From NCBI RefSeq assembly GCF_022662475.1, contig NZ_JAKNQQ010000006.1:1-64000 (forward strand): a DNA stretch of 64,000 bases. The letters are read 5' to 3'. The position numbers and the translations under genes are program-made. This document shows positions 32,911-42,408 of this stretch, piece after piece. How positions within the stretch are numbered: position 1 is the stretch's first letter; each line of letters begins with the position of its first letter. The DNA is from Sphingomonas sp. TREG-RG-20F-R18-01. Its GTDB lineage: Bacteria > Pseudomonadota > Alphaproteobacteria > Sphingomonadales > Sphingomonadaceae. The notes under the pieces were generated by a model. The model worked only from the letters and a program-made list of their open reading frames with translations. It ran no database searches and had not been told where the DNA came from.

Positions 32911-34005
32911 ATGGACTTCGCACGACGCGATGTGCTGCTGGGTTCGGCGGCGCTCTTGCTGGCACCGGGCGGCACGGCCGGGGCGGCGTCTGCCCGGCCG
33001 CTGGGCTATGCGATCGTCGGGCTTGGCGGCTACGGCCTCGGCGTGATCATCCCGCAATTCGCCCATTGCACGCATAGCAAGCTCGTGGCGGTGGTGAGCG
33101 GGGATCGCTCCAAGGCGGAGCGGGTCGCGGCTGAGCACGGGCTCGGGTCCGGCGCAATCTATTCCTATGCCGATTTCGACCGGATCCGCGACAACCCCGC
33201 GATCGACATCGTCTATGTGTGTCTGCCCAATGCGATGCATGCCGAATTCACCATCCGCGCCGCGCGCGCCGGCAAGCACGTGCTGTGCGAGAAGCCGATG
33301 GCGGTGTCGGTCGCCGAGTGCGAGGCGATGATCGCGGCCTGTCGGGCCGCGGATCGCAAGCTGATGATCGGCTACCGCTGTCATTTCGAGGCCTATAACC
33401 TGGAGGCCATGCGGCTCGCGCGTAGCGGTGCAGCGGGCAAGGTCCGCTACGTCCGCAGCGAGCATGGCTTCATCCAGCGCGATCCCGCCAAATGGCGGTT
33501 GCGGCGGGCGATGTCGGGCGGCGGATCGTTGATGGACATGGGGATCTATAGCCTGCAGGCGGCGCGCTACATGACCGGTGAGGAGCCGGTCGCCGTGACG
33601 GCACGGGAATCGACCGACCGCAGCGACCCGCGCTTTCGGGAAGTCGAGGATATCCTCGACTGGACGCTCGAATTCCCGTCGGGGGCAATTGCCAGTTGCC
33701 AGTCGATGTACAGCGCAAACCAGAACCATGTGCTGCTGATGGGGGATCGCGGACGGATCGAGCTGGAACCCGCGACGCGCTACGACGGCAACCACATGTG
33801 GGTCGGCGCGGACGGTCGCGAGACGGCGGTCACGCCGCCACCCGGGCCGCGCTCCACGCAGTTTGCCGGACAGCTCGACCATATGTCGGAATGCGCGGCG
33901 ACCGGTCGCCAGCCGATCGTCTCCGGCGAAGAGGGGCTCCGCGACATGCGGATCGTCGCGGCGATCTATCGTTCGGCGCGCGAGGGGCGCACGATCCGCC
34001 TGTAA
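32911..34005 (+). CDS. Tat-exported Gfo/Idh/MocA oxidoreductase (glucose-fructose-oxidoreductase-like)
   Basis: About 364 residues. A twin-arginine leader (MDFARRDVLLGSAALLLAPG ending near AGAAS) precedes a Rossmann domain with GLGGYG (37-42) and the family motif CEKPMAVS (Cys126-Glu-Lys-Pro). The C-terminal beta-sheet domain has GGGSLMDMGIYSLQAARYM and FPSGAIASCQSMYSANQNH. Exported members of this family keep a tightly bound NADP and oxidise sugars such as glucose to the lactone while reducing another sugar. I chose the ATG spaced 6 bp from AAAGGA. A terminator follows the stop codon immediately. Sugar specificity is inference. Confidence 0.88.
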   Translation: MDFARRDVLLGSAALLLAPGGTAGAASARPLGYAIVGLGGYGLGVIIPQFAHCTHSKLVAVVSGDRSKAERVAAEHGLGSGAIYSYADFDRIRDNPAIDIVYVCLPNAMHAEFTIRAARAGKHVLCEKPMAVSVAECEAMIAACRAADRKLMIGYRCHFEAYNLEAMRLARSGAAGKVRYVRSEHGFIQRDPAKWRLRRAMSGGGSLMDMGIYSLQAARYMTGEEPVAVTARESTDRSDPRFREVEDILDWTLEFPSGAIASCQSMYSANQNHVLLMGDRGRIELEPATRYDGNHMWVGADGRETAVTPPPGPRSTQFAGQLDHMSECAATGRQPIVSGEEGLRDMRIVAAIYRSAREGRTIRL

Positions 34006-34027
34006 GCGCTCGCGCAAGCGCTTTTTT
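34004..34027 (+). terminator. Rho-independent terminator after the Gfo/Idh gene
   Basis: AAGCGCT and AGCGCTT pair around a short C/G-rich loop and run into six T residues. The stem begins inside the stop codon of the oxidoreductase gene. The next gene starts within 20 bp of the T-run. Confidence 0.8.
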
Positions 34028-34044
34028 CGTGGCAGCACGTGGCG

Positions 34045-35292
34045 ATGTCCTGCGTTCCGCCAACCGCCGCTTCATCCGCCCGTGCACTCGAGGGGGTCAA
34101 GGTTCTCGACCTTTCGCGGGTTCTCGCAGGGCCTTGGGCGACGCAGATGCTGGGCGATCTGGGAGCGGACGTCCTCAAGATCGAACAGCCCGGGCAGGGC
34201 GACGATACGCGCCGCTGGGGCGGCCCTGCGCTCGACGATGGATCAGGCGATTCCGCTTATTTCCTGTGCGCCAACCGCAACAAACGGTCGCTCGCGATCG
34301 ATCTGGCGCGGCCCGAGGGTGCGGCGCTAATCCGTCGGCTGGCGCAGCAGAGCGACATTCTCGTCGAGAACTTCCGCGTGGGCGGGCTGTCGAAATACGG
34401 GCTCGATCATGCCGCGCTGTCCGCGCTCAACCCCCGGTTGATCTATTGTTCGATCACCGGCTTCGGCCAGACGGGGCCCCATGCCGACAAGGGCGGGTAT
34501 GACTTCCTGATCCAGGCGATGGGCGGGTTGATGAGCATCACCGGACTGCCCGATGGCATTCCCGGCGGCGGGCCGATGAAGGTCGGCGTGCCGATCGTCG
34601 ATCTCTTCACCGGCACCTATGCGACGGTCGCGATCCTCGCCGCGTTGCGCCACCGGGATGCCACGGGTCAGGGCCAGCATATCGACTGCGCGCTGCTCGA
34701 CGCCCAGCTCAGTATGCTGTCCAACCAGGCGTCGCGCTATCTCAACGGCGGGGCGGTGCCGGGGCGGCTGGGGAACGACCATCCCGATATCGTTCCGTAT
34801 CGCGACTATGTCTGTTCCGACGGCGGGATCGTCGTGGCGCTCGGCAACGACCGCCAGTTTGGCGATTTCGTACGGGTTCTGGGGCTGACGCCGCTGGCAG
34901 CGGAGCCGCGCTTTGCCACCGTCGTGCAGCGCAGCGCCAACCGCGCCGCGCTGCACGCGCTGATCGCGCCCGTCGTGGCGCAGTGGCGCGTCGACGATCT
35001 GGTCGCGGCGATGGAAGCGGCCAAGCTGCCCGCCGGCAAGGTCCAGAGCGTGCCAGAGATTTTCGAGGATGCGCATGTCGCGGAACGGGCGACCGTCCAG
35101 ACGCTGCGGCGCGATGACGGGACGCCGTTGCGCGTCGTCGGCTTTCCCGCGAAACTCTCGGCGACCCCGGCCCGCTACGACCGCGCGCCGCCGCGGGCGG
35201 GGGCGGATACGCGCGCAGCCTTGTCCGAGGCGCTTGGGCTGACCCAGGACGATCTCGACCGGCTCGTCGCGGACGGGATCATCCCGGCCTGA
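34045..35292 (+). CDS. Second CaiB/BaiF class III CoA-transferase
   Basis: About 415 residues (a GTG 6 bp upstream is an alternative start). Class III features: LEGVKVLDLSRVLAGPWATQMLGDLGADVLKIE, NRNKRSLAIDL, and Asp186 in VGVPIVDLFTG as the probable catalytic aspartate. The sequence GFGQTGPHADKGGYDFLIQAMGGLMS is close to the formyl-CoA/succinyl-CoA:acid transferase branch. It sits just behind the terminator of the Gfo/Idh gene and in front of a TonB receptor gene, with no other CoA-ester enzyme near, so its acid substrate cannot be guessed. Confidence 0.88.
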   Translation: MSCVPPTAASSARALEGVKVLDLSRVLAGPWATQMLGDLGADVLKIEQPGQGDDTRRWGGPALDDGSGDSAYFLCANRNKRSLAIDLARPEGAALIRRLAQQSDILVENFRVGGLSKYGLDHAALSALNPRLIYCSITGFGQTGPHADKGGYDFLIQAMGGLMSITGLPDGIPGGGPMKVGVPIVDLFTGTYATVAILAALRHRDATGQGQHIDCALLDAQLSMLSNQASRYLNGGAVPGRLGNDHPDIVPYRDYVCSDGGIVVALGNDRQFGDFVRVLGLTPLAAEPRFATVVQRSANRAALHALIAPVVAQWRVDDLVAAMEAAKLPAGKVQSVPEIFEDAHVAERATVQTLRRDDGTPLRVVGFPAKLSATPARYDRAPPRAGADTRAALSEALGLTQDDLDRLVADGIIPA

Positions 35293-35392
35293 CCCTCGCC
35301 AAAAGTGTCTTCTGCTTGTCACGGAGTTGACGCCGCAGCGACGCACAACGCGCTTAATCGCTCCCTTGTTGCAGTGCGGCAGGGGGGTTCAC

Positions 35393-37786
35393 ATGATGTA
35401 TCGGTCGGTTTCGCGGGGTGCCTTGGCGGTCGGTTTGTTGCTCGGTGCACCGACGCTGGCGGTCGCCGCTACCCCGGAAACCCCGGTTGTGGCCGTCCCC
35501 GCCGATCCGGTCGCGGGGACTGATGCCGATCCCGCCGAAACCGGTCAGATCGTTGTCACCGGCCGCCGCAGCACGCGCTCGGTCACGCAACTCGACGGCG
35601 TCGAGATGCAGAAGATCCTGCCCGGCATCAATCCGCTGAAGGCGATCCAGACGCTGCCAGGCGTCACCTTCCTGACCGCCGATCCGTGGGGAAACAACGA
35701 GCAGAACATCTCGCTGTTCATCCACGGCTTCAACCAGCAGCAGCTCGGCTACACGCTTGACGGCATTCCGCTGGGTGACCAGAACTACGGCAATTACAAC
35801 GGCTTGTCGCCACAACGTGCGATCATTTCGGAGAATGTCGGCCGCGTCACGCTGGCCAGCGGGGCGGGTGATCTCGGCACCGCGTCGACCAGCAACCTCG
35901 GCGGGACGATCGACACTTTCTCGAGCGACCCCAAGCCCGTGCGCGGCGCGACGATCGCGCAGACGGTCGGCAGCTACGATTCCTACCGGACGTTCGTACG
36001 GGTCGACAGCGGCGACCTCGGTGGCGGGAACGCCTTCTATGTCTCGGGCGTGCGGCAGGATGCGCGCGCGTGGGACTTCAACGGCAAGCAGGGCGGCTAT
36101 CAGGCCAACGGCAAGTTCGTCCATGACGGCGGGTCGGTCAAGCTGACCGGCTATTTCGCATATTCGGACAAGACCGAGCCCAATGAGGACGCCACCGTCG
36201 TCAACATCTCGAAGGGCGAGACGCCGGGCAGCGTGCCCTATACGCGCCCGTTCCTGTACCCCAACTTCAAGAGTGCGGTCGCCTATCTGACCTCCCCGCA
36301 ATATACCGCGGCTAAGGACAATTACCGCAATTACTACAGCGATGCGCAGCGGACCGACTATCTCGGCTATTTGGCGATGACCGCCCGGCTGAGCGACGCG
36401 GTGACTTATGACGCCAAGCTCTATTATCATCACAATGACGGCGTCGGCGTGGTGGCGGGGCCGATCACCGTGGCGGGCCTGCCGCAGCTTTTCTCGGTCT
36501 ATTATCCGGGACGGAACCTGGCGAGCGTGTTCGGCGGATCGGGGTTCGCGACGCGGACGACCGAATATCGCATCGATCGCGGCGGGATCGTCCAGACGAT
36601 GAAGCTGTCGCTCGGCAACCACGACATCGAGTTCGGCGGCTGGTTCGAGCATCAGAGTTCGTCGGCTTTCCGTCGCTGGTATGCGCTCGACGTCAACAAT
36701 CCCTCGACGCCGTACCAACGTCCGCGCGACACGCTCACGCCGTTGATCACGCAATATTACAGCGAAGTCCGCGTCGACGAACTGCAAAGCCATATCCAGG
36801 ATGCGTGGCACGTGCTGCCGACGGTGACGGTGCTCGCCGGGTTCAAGTCGACCTATCAGTTCGCGACGCAGCGCGTGAAGGTGCAGCCGCTGCCAGGGTC
36901 GTTCGCGGGCTCGATCGCGCTGCCCAACGGCGCGCTGGAGACGACCAAGGTGTTCCTGCCGCAGGTCGGCGCGGTGTGGGACGTGACTCCGGGCGACCAG
37001 CTGTTCGCCAATGCGCAGAAGAACATCCGCCAGTTCCAGACCAGCGCGGCGGCGGGGCTGTCGCCGTTCGCGCTCGGCAGCCAGGGCGCGTTCGACCTGT
37101 TTTCGGCAACCGTCCAGCCGGAGACGAGCTGGACTTATGAGGGCGGCTTGCGGTCGCACCACCGGCTCGGCGGCATCTTCTCGATCGAGGGGCAGCTGAG
37201 CGTCTATCACGTCGATTTCTCGAACCGCCTGCTCGGCATCTCGCCCAACCCGATCGTCAATGCGATCACAAGTGGCGCGGCGATCCTGCAGAATGTCGGC
37301 GGCGTGAAGACCAACGGGGTCGACTTCGCCTTCACGCTTCACGCCGGGCCGCGCGTTTCCTTGTACAATGCGCTGTCGTACAACACGTCGAAGTACAAGG
37401 CGGACTATGTCAGCGGCACCGCGACCGTGCCGACCCGCGACAAGAACGTGCCGGGGTCGCCCGACTGGCTCAACAAGACCGTGCTTTCGGTCGGGCGCGG
37501 GATCTTCGACGCGCAGCTGATCGGCGATTACATCGGGCGGCGGTATGCGACCTATACCAACGACCTGTCGGTCGCGGGCTATTTCACGCTGGCGGGGCAG
37601 GTCGGCGCGACGATCCCGCTCGACCAGCGAATGCTGGCGAAGGCGCTCCACGTCAGCGTCAACGTGACCAACATCACCGATCGCAAGGCGGCGTCGTCGC
37701 TGAGCATCGGGTCGGCGACCAATACGTACAGCGTGTTCCCGCTCGCACCGCGACAGGTGTTCGGAACGGTGAGCGTGAGCTTCTAA
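35393..37786 (+). CDS. TonB-dependent receptor
   Basis: 797 residues from the ATG preceded by AGGGGGG (another ATG follows one codon later). Signal peptide (ALAVGLLLGAPTLAVAA), GQIVVTGRR TonB-box region, plug (about 55-200: LDGVEMQKILPGINPLKAIQ, FIHGFNQQQLGYTLDGIPLGD) and a barrel ending FGTVSVSF with the terminal Phe. The plug variant with NPLKAIQTLPGV differs from the receptor at 24.7 kb and resembles catecholate/small-ligand types of sphingomonads. No ligand enzyme is adjacent apart from the CoA-transferase gene 100 bp upstream. Confidence 0.92.
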   Translation: MMYRSVSRGALAVGLLLGAPTLAVAATPETPVVAVPADPVAGTDADPAETGQIVVTGRRSTRSVTQLDGVEMQKILPGINPLKAIQTLPGVTFLTADPWGNNEQNISLFIHGFNQQQLGYTLDGIPLGDQNYGNYNGLSPQRAIISENVGRVTLASGAGDLGTASTSNLGGTIDTFSSDPKPVRGATIAQTVGSYDSYRTFVRVDSGDLGGGNAFYVSGVRQDARAWDFNGKQGGYQANGKFVHDGGSVKLTGYFAYSDKTEPNEDATVVNISKGETPGSVPYTRPFLYPNFKSAVAYLTSPQYTAAKDNYRNYYSDAQRTDYLGYLAMTARLSDAVTYDAKLYYHHNDGVGVVAGPITVAGLPQLFSVYYPGRNLASVFGGSGFATRTTEYRIDRGGIVQTMKLSLGNHDIEFGGWFEHQSSSAFRRWYALDVNNPSTPYQRPRDTLTPLITQYYSEVRVDELQSHIQDAWHVLPTVTVLAGFKSTYQFATQRVKVQPLPGSFAGSIALPNGALETTKVFLPQVGAVWDVTPGDQLFANAQKNIRQFQTSAAAGLSPFALGSQGAFDLFSATVQPETSWTYEGGLRSHHRLGGIFSIEGQLSVYHVDFSNRLLGISPNPIVNAITSGAAILQNVGGVKTNGVDFAFTLHAGPRVSLYNALSYNTSKYKADYVSGTATVPTRDKNVPGSPDWLNKTVLSVGRGIFDAQLIGDYIGRRYATYTNDLSVAGYFTLAGQVGATIPLDQRMLAKALHVSVNVTNITDRKAASSLSIGSATNTYSVFPLAPRQVFGTVSVSF

Positions 37787-37808
37787 GGGGAGGGTCCGCT
37801 AGCCCGCC

Positions 37809-37920
37809 GTCACCCCGGCGCAGGCCGGGGCCGCCCTGTTGAGAGCGCGACCTGCGGTACGGTACTTCATCGCACGCTATGCCCGGGTACCCGTACGACC
37901 CCGGCCTGCGCCGGGGTGAC
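37809..37920. repeat. Inverted repeat of the CCCCGGC...GCCGGGG type
   Basis: Two identical 22-nt arms (37809-37830 and, inverted, 37899-37920) flank 68 bp. Each arm is itself an imperfect dyad starting GTCACCCCGGCGCAGGCC. It lies between convergent genes (TonB receptor and HerA-like ATPase). A shorter relative occurs at 47024. Looks like a REP/MITE-class intergenic element. Confidence 0.8.
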
Positions 37921-37973
37921 GGAAGGGGGGGGCGGTCCCGCCCTCGCAGCAATGATGAGCCGTAAGGGTAGCC

Positions 37974-39665
37974 TCAGCGCCCCTTGAACAACCCGCCGAG
38001 CACTCCGCGGACCAGCCCCCCGACGATCCCGCCCGCCGCGCTGCGCGACGATCCGAACACCGCCTTCGACACTTCGTTGGCGACCTGCCGCCCGATCGCC
38101 GACGATGCCGACCGCGCGGCGGAGGTGGCGACCCGGTTCCACGGCGAATTCGCCGCCGCGCGCGCCGCCGCCGCTTCCTGTTGTGCCCGCAGCTTCGCTT
38201 GACGGTCGGCTTCGCGCTGCTCGGCGACGCGCTGCTTCTCGGCGACGCGCGCGGCGACTGCATCGGCCTTGGCCTGCGCGGCGGCGGCCTTGTCCGCGGT
38301 CGATCTCGCGGCCGCTTCGGCGGCGGCGGCGGCGGCTTCCTGCGCCTTGCCCGACAGGATCTCCTCGGCGGAGACGCGGTCGACCAGCGTGTCGTATTTC
38401 GTCCCGATCGGATCGGTCTGGATCAGCACCCCGCGCTCGACCTGCGTGACCGGGCCAACCCGCGACCCCGGCGGCGCGATCAGCGTGCGCTCGACCGGGG
38501 AGGGGGAACCATCGGGGAGCAACAGCGACACCAGCGCCTCGCCGACCTTGAGCTCGGTGATCGCGGTCTCGACATCGACCCCGGGGTTGGCACGGAACGT
38601 CGTCGCCGCCGCGCGCACCGCCGCCTGGTCGCGCGGGGTGAAGGCGCGCAGCGCATGTTGCACGCGGTTGCCGAGCTGCCCGGCGACCGTATCGGGAATG
38701 TCGATCGGGTTCTGCGTGATGAAATAGATGCCGACGCCCTTCGAGCGGATCAGCCGCACGACCTGCTCGATCTTCTCGAGCAACGCCTTGGGGGCGGCGT
38801 CGAACAACAGATGCGCCTCGTCGAAGAAGAAGCACAGCACCGGCTTGTCGGGGTCGCCCACCTCGGGGAGATGTTCGAACAGCTCGCTCATCAGCCACAA
38901 TAGGAAGGTGGCGTACAGCTTGGGGCTTGCCATCAGCTTGTCCGCCGCGAGGACGTTGACGATCCCGCGGCCCTTGTCGTCGAGCCCGATGAAATCGTCC
39001 ATGTCGAGCGCGGGCTCGCCGAAGAAATGCTCACCCCCCTGCGAACGCAGCTGGAGCAATGCGCGCTGGATCGTCCCGACCGACTGTTTGGAAATGTTGC
39101 CATAGGTGGTCGACAGTTCGTCCGCGCGCCCCGCGCAATCGACCAGCATCGCCTGCAGGTCGTCGAGGTCGAGCAGCAGGAGTCCTTCCTTGTCGGCGAC
39201 GTGGAAGGCGATCGTCAGCACGCCCTCCTGCACTTCGTTGAGGTCCATCAGCCGTGACAGCAGCAACGGCCCCATCTCGCTGACGGTGGTGCGGATAGGA
39301 TGGCCCTCTTCACCGAGCAGGTCCCAGAATTGCACCGGCGTGTCGACATAGATCCAGGCGCCGTCGCCGATCTCTGCGGCGCGCGCGGCGAAGGCGGCGT
39401 GGGTCTTGGCGGTGGGAGAGCCCGCCATCGCGAGGCCGGACAAGTCGCCCTTCACGTCCGCGACGAAGCAGGGAACGCCCGCCTTCGACAAGCCCTCGAT
39501 CAGACCCTGGACCGTCACGGTCTTGCCGGTACCGGTCGCGCCTGCGATCAGGCCGTGGCGGTTGGCGCGCTTGAGGTCGAGGCGTTGCGGGCTCGCGCCA
39601 TTCAGGCCGGCACCGATGAAGATGCCGCCGGGGGCAGGGGTGGCGGCGCTGTTGGTTTCGGTCAT
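37974..39665 (-). CDS. HerA-like ATPase (DUF853, YjgR type)
   Basis: 563 residues. Walker A GATGTGKT at 42-49, Walker [14 protein letters not shown] near 275, sensor-like [10 protein letters not shown] and the arginine finger region [15 protein letters not shown]. The full DUF853 domain spans about 1-420; then an Ala/Lys/Gln-rich coiled segment (about 440-505) and a Gly/Ala-rich hydrophobic end. Related to HerA/FtsK DNA translocases, but the cellular job of YjgR proteins is unknown to me. Convergent with the TonB receptor; separated from degP by an inverted repeat. Confidence 0.9.
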   Translation of the reverse strand: MTETNSAATPAPGGIFIGAGLNGASPQRLDLKRANRHGLIAGATGTGKTVTVQGLIEGLSKAGVPCFVADVKGDLSGLAMAGSPTAKTHAAFAARAAEIGDGAWIYVDTPVQFWDLLGEEGHPIRTTVSEMGPLLLSRLMDLNEVQEGVLTIAFHVADKEGLLLLDLDDLQAMLVDCAGRADELSTTYGNISKQSVGTIQRALLQLRSQGGEHFFGEPALDMDDFIGLDDKGRGIVNVLAADKLMASPKLYATFLLWLMSELFEHLPEVGDPDKPVLCFFFDEAHLLFDAAPKALLEKIEQVVRLIRSKGVGIYFITQNPIDIPDTVAGQLGNRVQHALRAFTPRDQAAVRAAATTFRANPGVDVETAITELKVGEALVSLLLPDGSPSPVERTLIAPPGSRVGPVTQVERGVLIQTDPIGTKYDTLVDRVSAEEILSGKAQEAAAAAAEAAARSTADKAAAAQAKADAVAARVAEKQRVAEQREADRQAKLRAQQEAAAARAAANSPWNRVATSAARSASSAIGRQVANEVSKAVFGSSRSAAGGIVGGLVRGVLGGLFKGR

Positions 39666-39716
39666 GGAACTTCCCGCATAGGCTGCGGCGCAATCAGCCC
39701 GAAATGACTGACCCGT

Positions 39717-39787
39717 CCCGTTCGCGCTGAGCGAAGTCGAAGCGCCTGCGTAACGCGAGGGCTTCGACTTCGCTCAGCCTGAACGGA
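39717..39787. repeat. Inverted repeat GCTGAGCGAAGTCGAAGC type
   Basis: Arms at 39726-39743 and 39761-39778 are exact 18-nt inverted copies, extended by GTTC/GAAC outside. A 17-nt centre separates them. Intergenic REP-like element between the HerA-like gene and the degP terminator. Confidence 0.8.
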
Positions 39788-39858
39788 CGGGCGGGACAAC
39801 GCGGGACGTCTTGCGCCAGGCCCGCGATCCTATCGCCGGAAGCCATGATTGCGGAAGC

Positions 39859-39894
39859 AAAAAACAGACCCCCGCTCCGATATCGGAGCGGGGG
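39859..39894 (-). terminator. Rho-independent terminator of degP
   Basis: A 26-nt uninterrupted palindrome (13-bp arms, CCCCCGCTCCGAT and its complement) is followed, reading leftward, by a short spacer and TTTTTT. It begins 11 bp after the degP stop codon. Confidence 0.9.
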
Positions 39895-39904
39895 CTGGCA
39901 GGAC

Positions 39905-41440
39905 TTACTTTTTCAGCTTGATGCCGATGAAGAAGGCAGGCTGACGCCCGCGCACGACATACAGCGCGACCAGCGACCGGCCGGACGCCTTTGCCTGGCC
40001 GACGACGGCGGCGAGGGCGGCCGGGGTCGTGGTCGGCGTGCCGTTGGCGGAGATGATCACGTCGCCGCGCTTGAGACCCTTGGAGGCCGCATCGCTCGCC
40101 GGATCGACCACGCCGATGACGACACCCTGCACCGACGAATCGATGCTGAAGGTCCGCGCGATCGGCGGGGTCAGCGTCTGGACCGTCACGCCGAGCGCGT
40201 TCGGGACCGTCTTGCCGACCGACGGCGTATCGTCGTCGTCGCTCATGTCGTCGTTGTTGGCACCGCTCGCCTGTGCCTGGAGCGCTTCCTCCGACGGCCG
40301 CGTGCCGATCACCGTTGCGATCGTCATCGGGCGACCCTGGCGCACGATGTCGATCGGCACGCGCGTGCCCGGCGTGATGTTGGCAACGAGATAGCTGAGC
40401 GACTGGTCGGGGTTCACCTGCTGGCCGTTGACGCGGAGCACCACGTCGCCGACCTTCAACCCGGCCTTCTCGGCAGGCTGGCCCGGCTCGATCTGGCGGA
40501 GCAGCTCACCCTGGTTCTTCTGCAGGCCGAACGAATTAGCGAGATCGTCGTCGATCGGCTGCGGGCCGACGCCGAGATAGCCGCGCGCGATCGTCGTGCC
40601 CTTCATCAGCTTTTCGATGACCGGCTTGGCGTCGTCTGCGGGGATGGCGAAGCCGATCCCGATGTTGCCACCCGACTGCCCCGCGAAGATCTGCGAGTTG
40701 ATGCCGATGACGTTGCCCGAAAGGTCGAACATCGGGCCGCCCGAATTGCCCTGGTTGATCGCCGCGTCGGTCTGGATGAAGCGGTCATACGCGCCGCCAC
40801 CAGTCACGCGGTGCAGCGACGAGACGATCCCCGCGGTGACGGTGCCGCCGAGGCCGAACGGGTTGCCGATCGCGACGACCCAGTCGCCGACGCGCGCCGC
40901 GTTCGAATTACCGAACTTGACGAACGGCAGCGCCTTCGCGTCGATCTTGAGCAAGGCGAGATCCGAGGTCGGATCGCGGCCGATCAGCTTGGCGACATAT
41001 TCCTTGCGGTCGGTGAGCGTCACCGTGATCGAATCGACGGTCGCACCCTTGGCGCCCGCCGCGACGACGTGGTTGTTGGTCACGACATAGCCGTCGGGCG
41101 AAATGATGAAGCCCGAGCCGAGCGACGTCGCCTGACGCGTGACGGGGGCTGCGCCACCGCCCTGGCTCTGGTTGAACAGGCCTTCGAACGGCGTCCCGGC
41201 AAACGGGTTGGGCTGCTGGGCCTGGGTGATGTGCTGGCTGGTCGAAATGTTGACGACGGCGGGCTGGAGCTTGGCGACCAGGTCGGCGAAGCTCATCGGC
41301 GCACCGGCCTTGGGGGCCGTCGCGGCCATTGCGGCGGGTTCGTTCTGCGCGGTCTGCGCGCCGCTCATCGTGGGGAGTGCGATGGCGGTAGCGGTGCCGC
41401 TCAGCAACAGGGCGGCGGTGATGGCGTAGGCGTAGCGCAC
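39905..41440 (-). CDS. degP: Periplasmic serine protease DegP/HtrA (Do family)
   Basis: 511-residue envelope quality-control protease/chaperone. Signal peptide (AITAALLLSGTATAIA), trypsin-like domain with His124 (VTNNHVVAA), Asp160 (PTSDLALLKI) and Ser233 (QGNSGGPMF), then two PDZ domains (about 285-385 and 410-505: LGVGPQPIDDDLA..., NALGVTVQTLTPPIA...). An acidic DDMSDDDD linker separates the PDZ domains. The gene follows hflC by 110 bp on the same strand, the common hflK-hflC-degP order of alphaproteobacteria. Confidence 0.96.
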   Translation of the reverse strand: MRYAYAITAALLLSGTATAIALPTMSGAQTAQNEPAAMAATAPKAGAPMSFADLVAKLQPAVVNISTSQHITQAQQPNPFAGTPFEGLFNQSQGGGAAPVTRQATSLGSGFIISPDGYVVTNNHVVAAGAKGATVDSITVTLTDRKEYVAKLIGRDPTSDLALLKIDAKALPFVKFGNSNAARVGDWVVAIGNPFGLGGTVTAGIVSSLHRVTGGGAYDRFIQTDAAINQGNSGGPMFDLSGNVIGINSQIFAGQSGGNIGIGFAIPADDAKPVIEKLMKGTTIARGYLGVGPQPIDDDLANSFGLQKNQGELLRQIEPGQPAEKAGLKVGDVVLRVNGQQVNPDQSLSYLVANITPGTRVPIDIVRQGRPMTIATVIGTRPSEEALQAQASGANNDDMSDDDDTPSVGKTVPNALGVTVQTLTPPIARTFSIDSSVQGVVIGVVDPASDAASKGLKRGDVIISANGTPTTTPAALAAVVGQAKASGRSLVALYVVRGRQPAFFIGIKLKK

Positions 41441-41550
41441 TAGTGATCTTCCTCTCGTCTACCGTGAACGGCAACGCGTGTAGTCATACGAGGCGTTGCT
41501 GAACGGCGTTTGAATATGAACCGTTCATCAGGCGTATTGGATGCAATCCA

Positions 41551-42408
41551 TCACTTCTTGCCTTCGAATTGTCGCAGATAGGCATTGTCGCCCGAAAGAA
41601 CCATCGAGGTCTCGCCCTTTGCCTCGGGTCCGAACGTCGTCCGGTACGACTGCATCGCGCGATAGAAATCGTAGAACTCGGGATCCTTGTTGAACGCCTC
41701 GGCGTAAATCTGCGCGGCCTTGGCGTCGGCCTGCGCGCTGATGATCTGCGCGTCCTGCTGCCCCTTCGCCTGGATCGTCAGGCGCTCCTGCTGGCGCGCG
41801 GTCTTCATGCGATCGAACGCGCTCTGCAGCGGCGTGCCCGCCGGCAGGTCGGTGCGCTTGATCCGCACGTCGATGATCTGGACGCCATATTGGCTGGCGA
41901 GCTTTTGCAAGCCCGCCCGGATGTTGTCCATCACCTGGCCGCGTTCGGGGCTGAGCAGCGAAGCCGACGGCCGCTTGCCCAGCTCGTTGCGCAGCGCCGA
42001 GCTCAACAGCGGCTGGAGCTGATCGATCACGCGCTGTTCGGTCACCGAGGTGCTGCCGGTCGACGTCACCGCCTGGAGCGGATCGACGATGCGAAAACGC
42101 GCATAGGCATCGACTTCGAGCCGAAGCTGGTCGGTCGAAAGCACCGGCTGCTTGTCGAGCTCGACGTCGAGGACGCGCTTGTCGACCCAGATCAGCCGGT
42201 CGACGAACGGGATCCGCGCGGCGAGGCCCGCGCCGGTGCTGCCGAACACTTCGTTCGGCTTCCACCGGTTGATCGTGCGGTACGGCTGTTCGAACCGCAG
42301 GATCACGGCCTGGCTCGTCTCGGGCACGATGGTCAGCGAACTGGCCAGCAGGATCAGGCCCACCATGGCGGCCGCGCCGAGCGTTACGGGGTTACGGGCG
42401 AGATTCAC
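41551..42408 (-). CDS. hflC: Membrane protease modulator HflC
   Basis: 285-residue SPFH/band-7 protein with one N-terminal membrane segment (LGAAAMVGLILLASSLTIV) and a long periplasmic domain with the coiled C-terminal region (RMKTARQQERLTIQAKGQQD...AQIYAEAFNKDPEFYDFYRAMQSY) typical of HflC. With HflK it forms the cage that restrains the FtsH protease. Its start overlaps the hflK stop by 4 bp. Confidence 0.95.
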   Translation of the reverse strand: MNLARNPVTLGAAAMVGLILLASSLTIVPETSQAVILRFEQPYRTINRWKPNEVFGSTGAGLAARIPFVDRLIWVDKRVLDVELDKQPVLSTDQLRLEVDAYARFRIVDPLQAVTSTGSTSVTEQRVIDQLQPLLSSALRNELGKRPSASLLSPERGQVMDNIRAGLQKLASQYGVQIIDVRIKRTDLPAGTPLQSAFDRMKTARQQERLTIQAKGQQDAQIISAQADAKAAQIYAEAFNKDPEFYDFYRAMQSYRTTFGPEAKGETSMVLSGDNAYLRQFEGKK

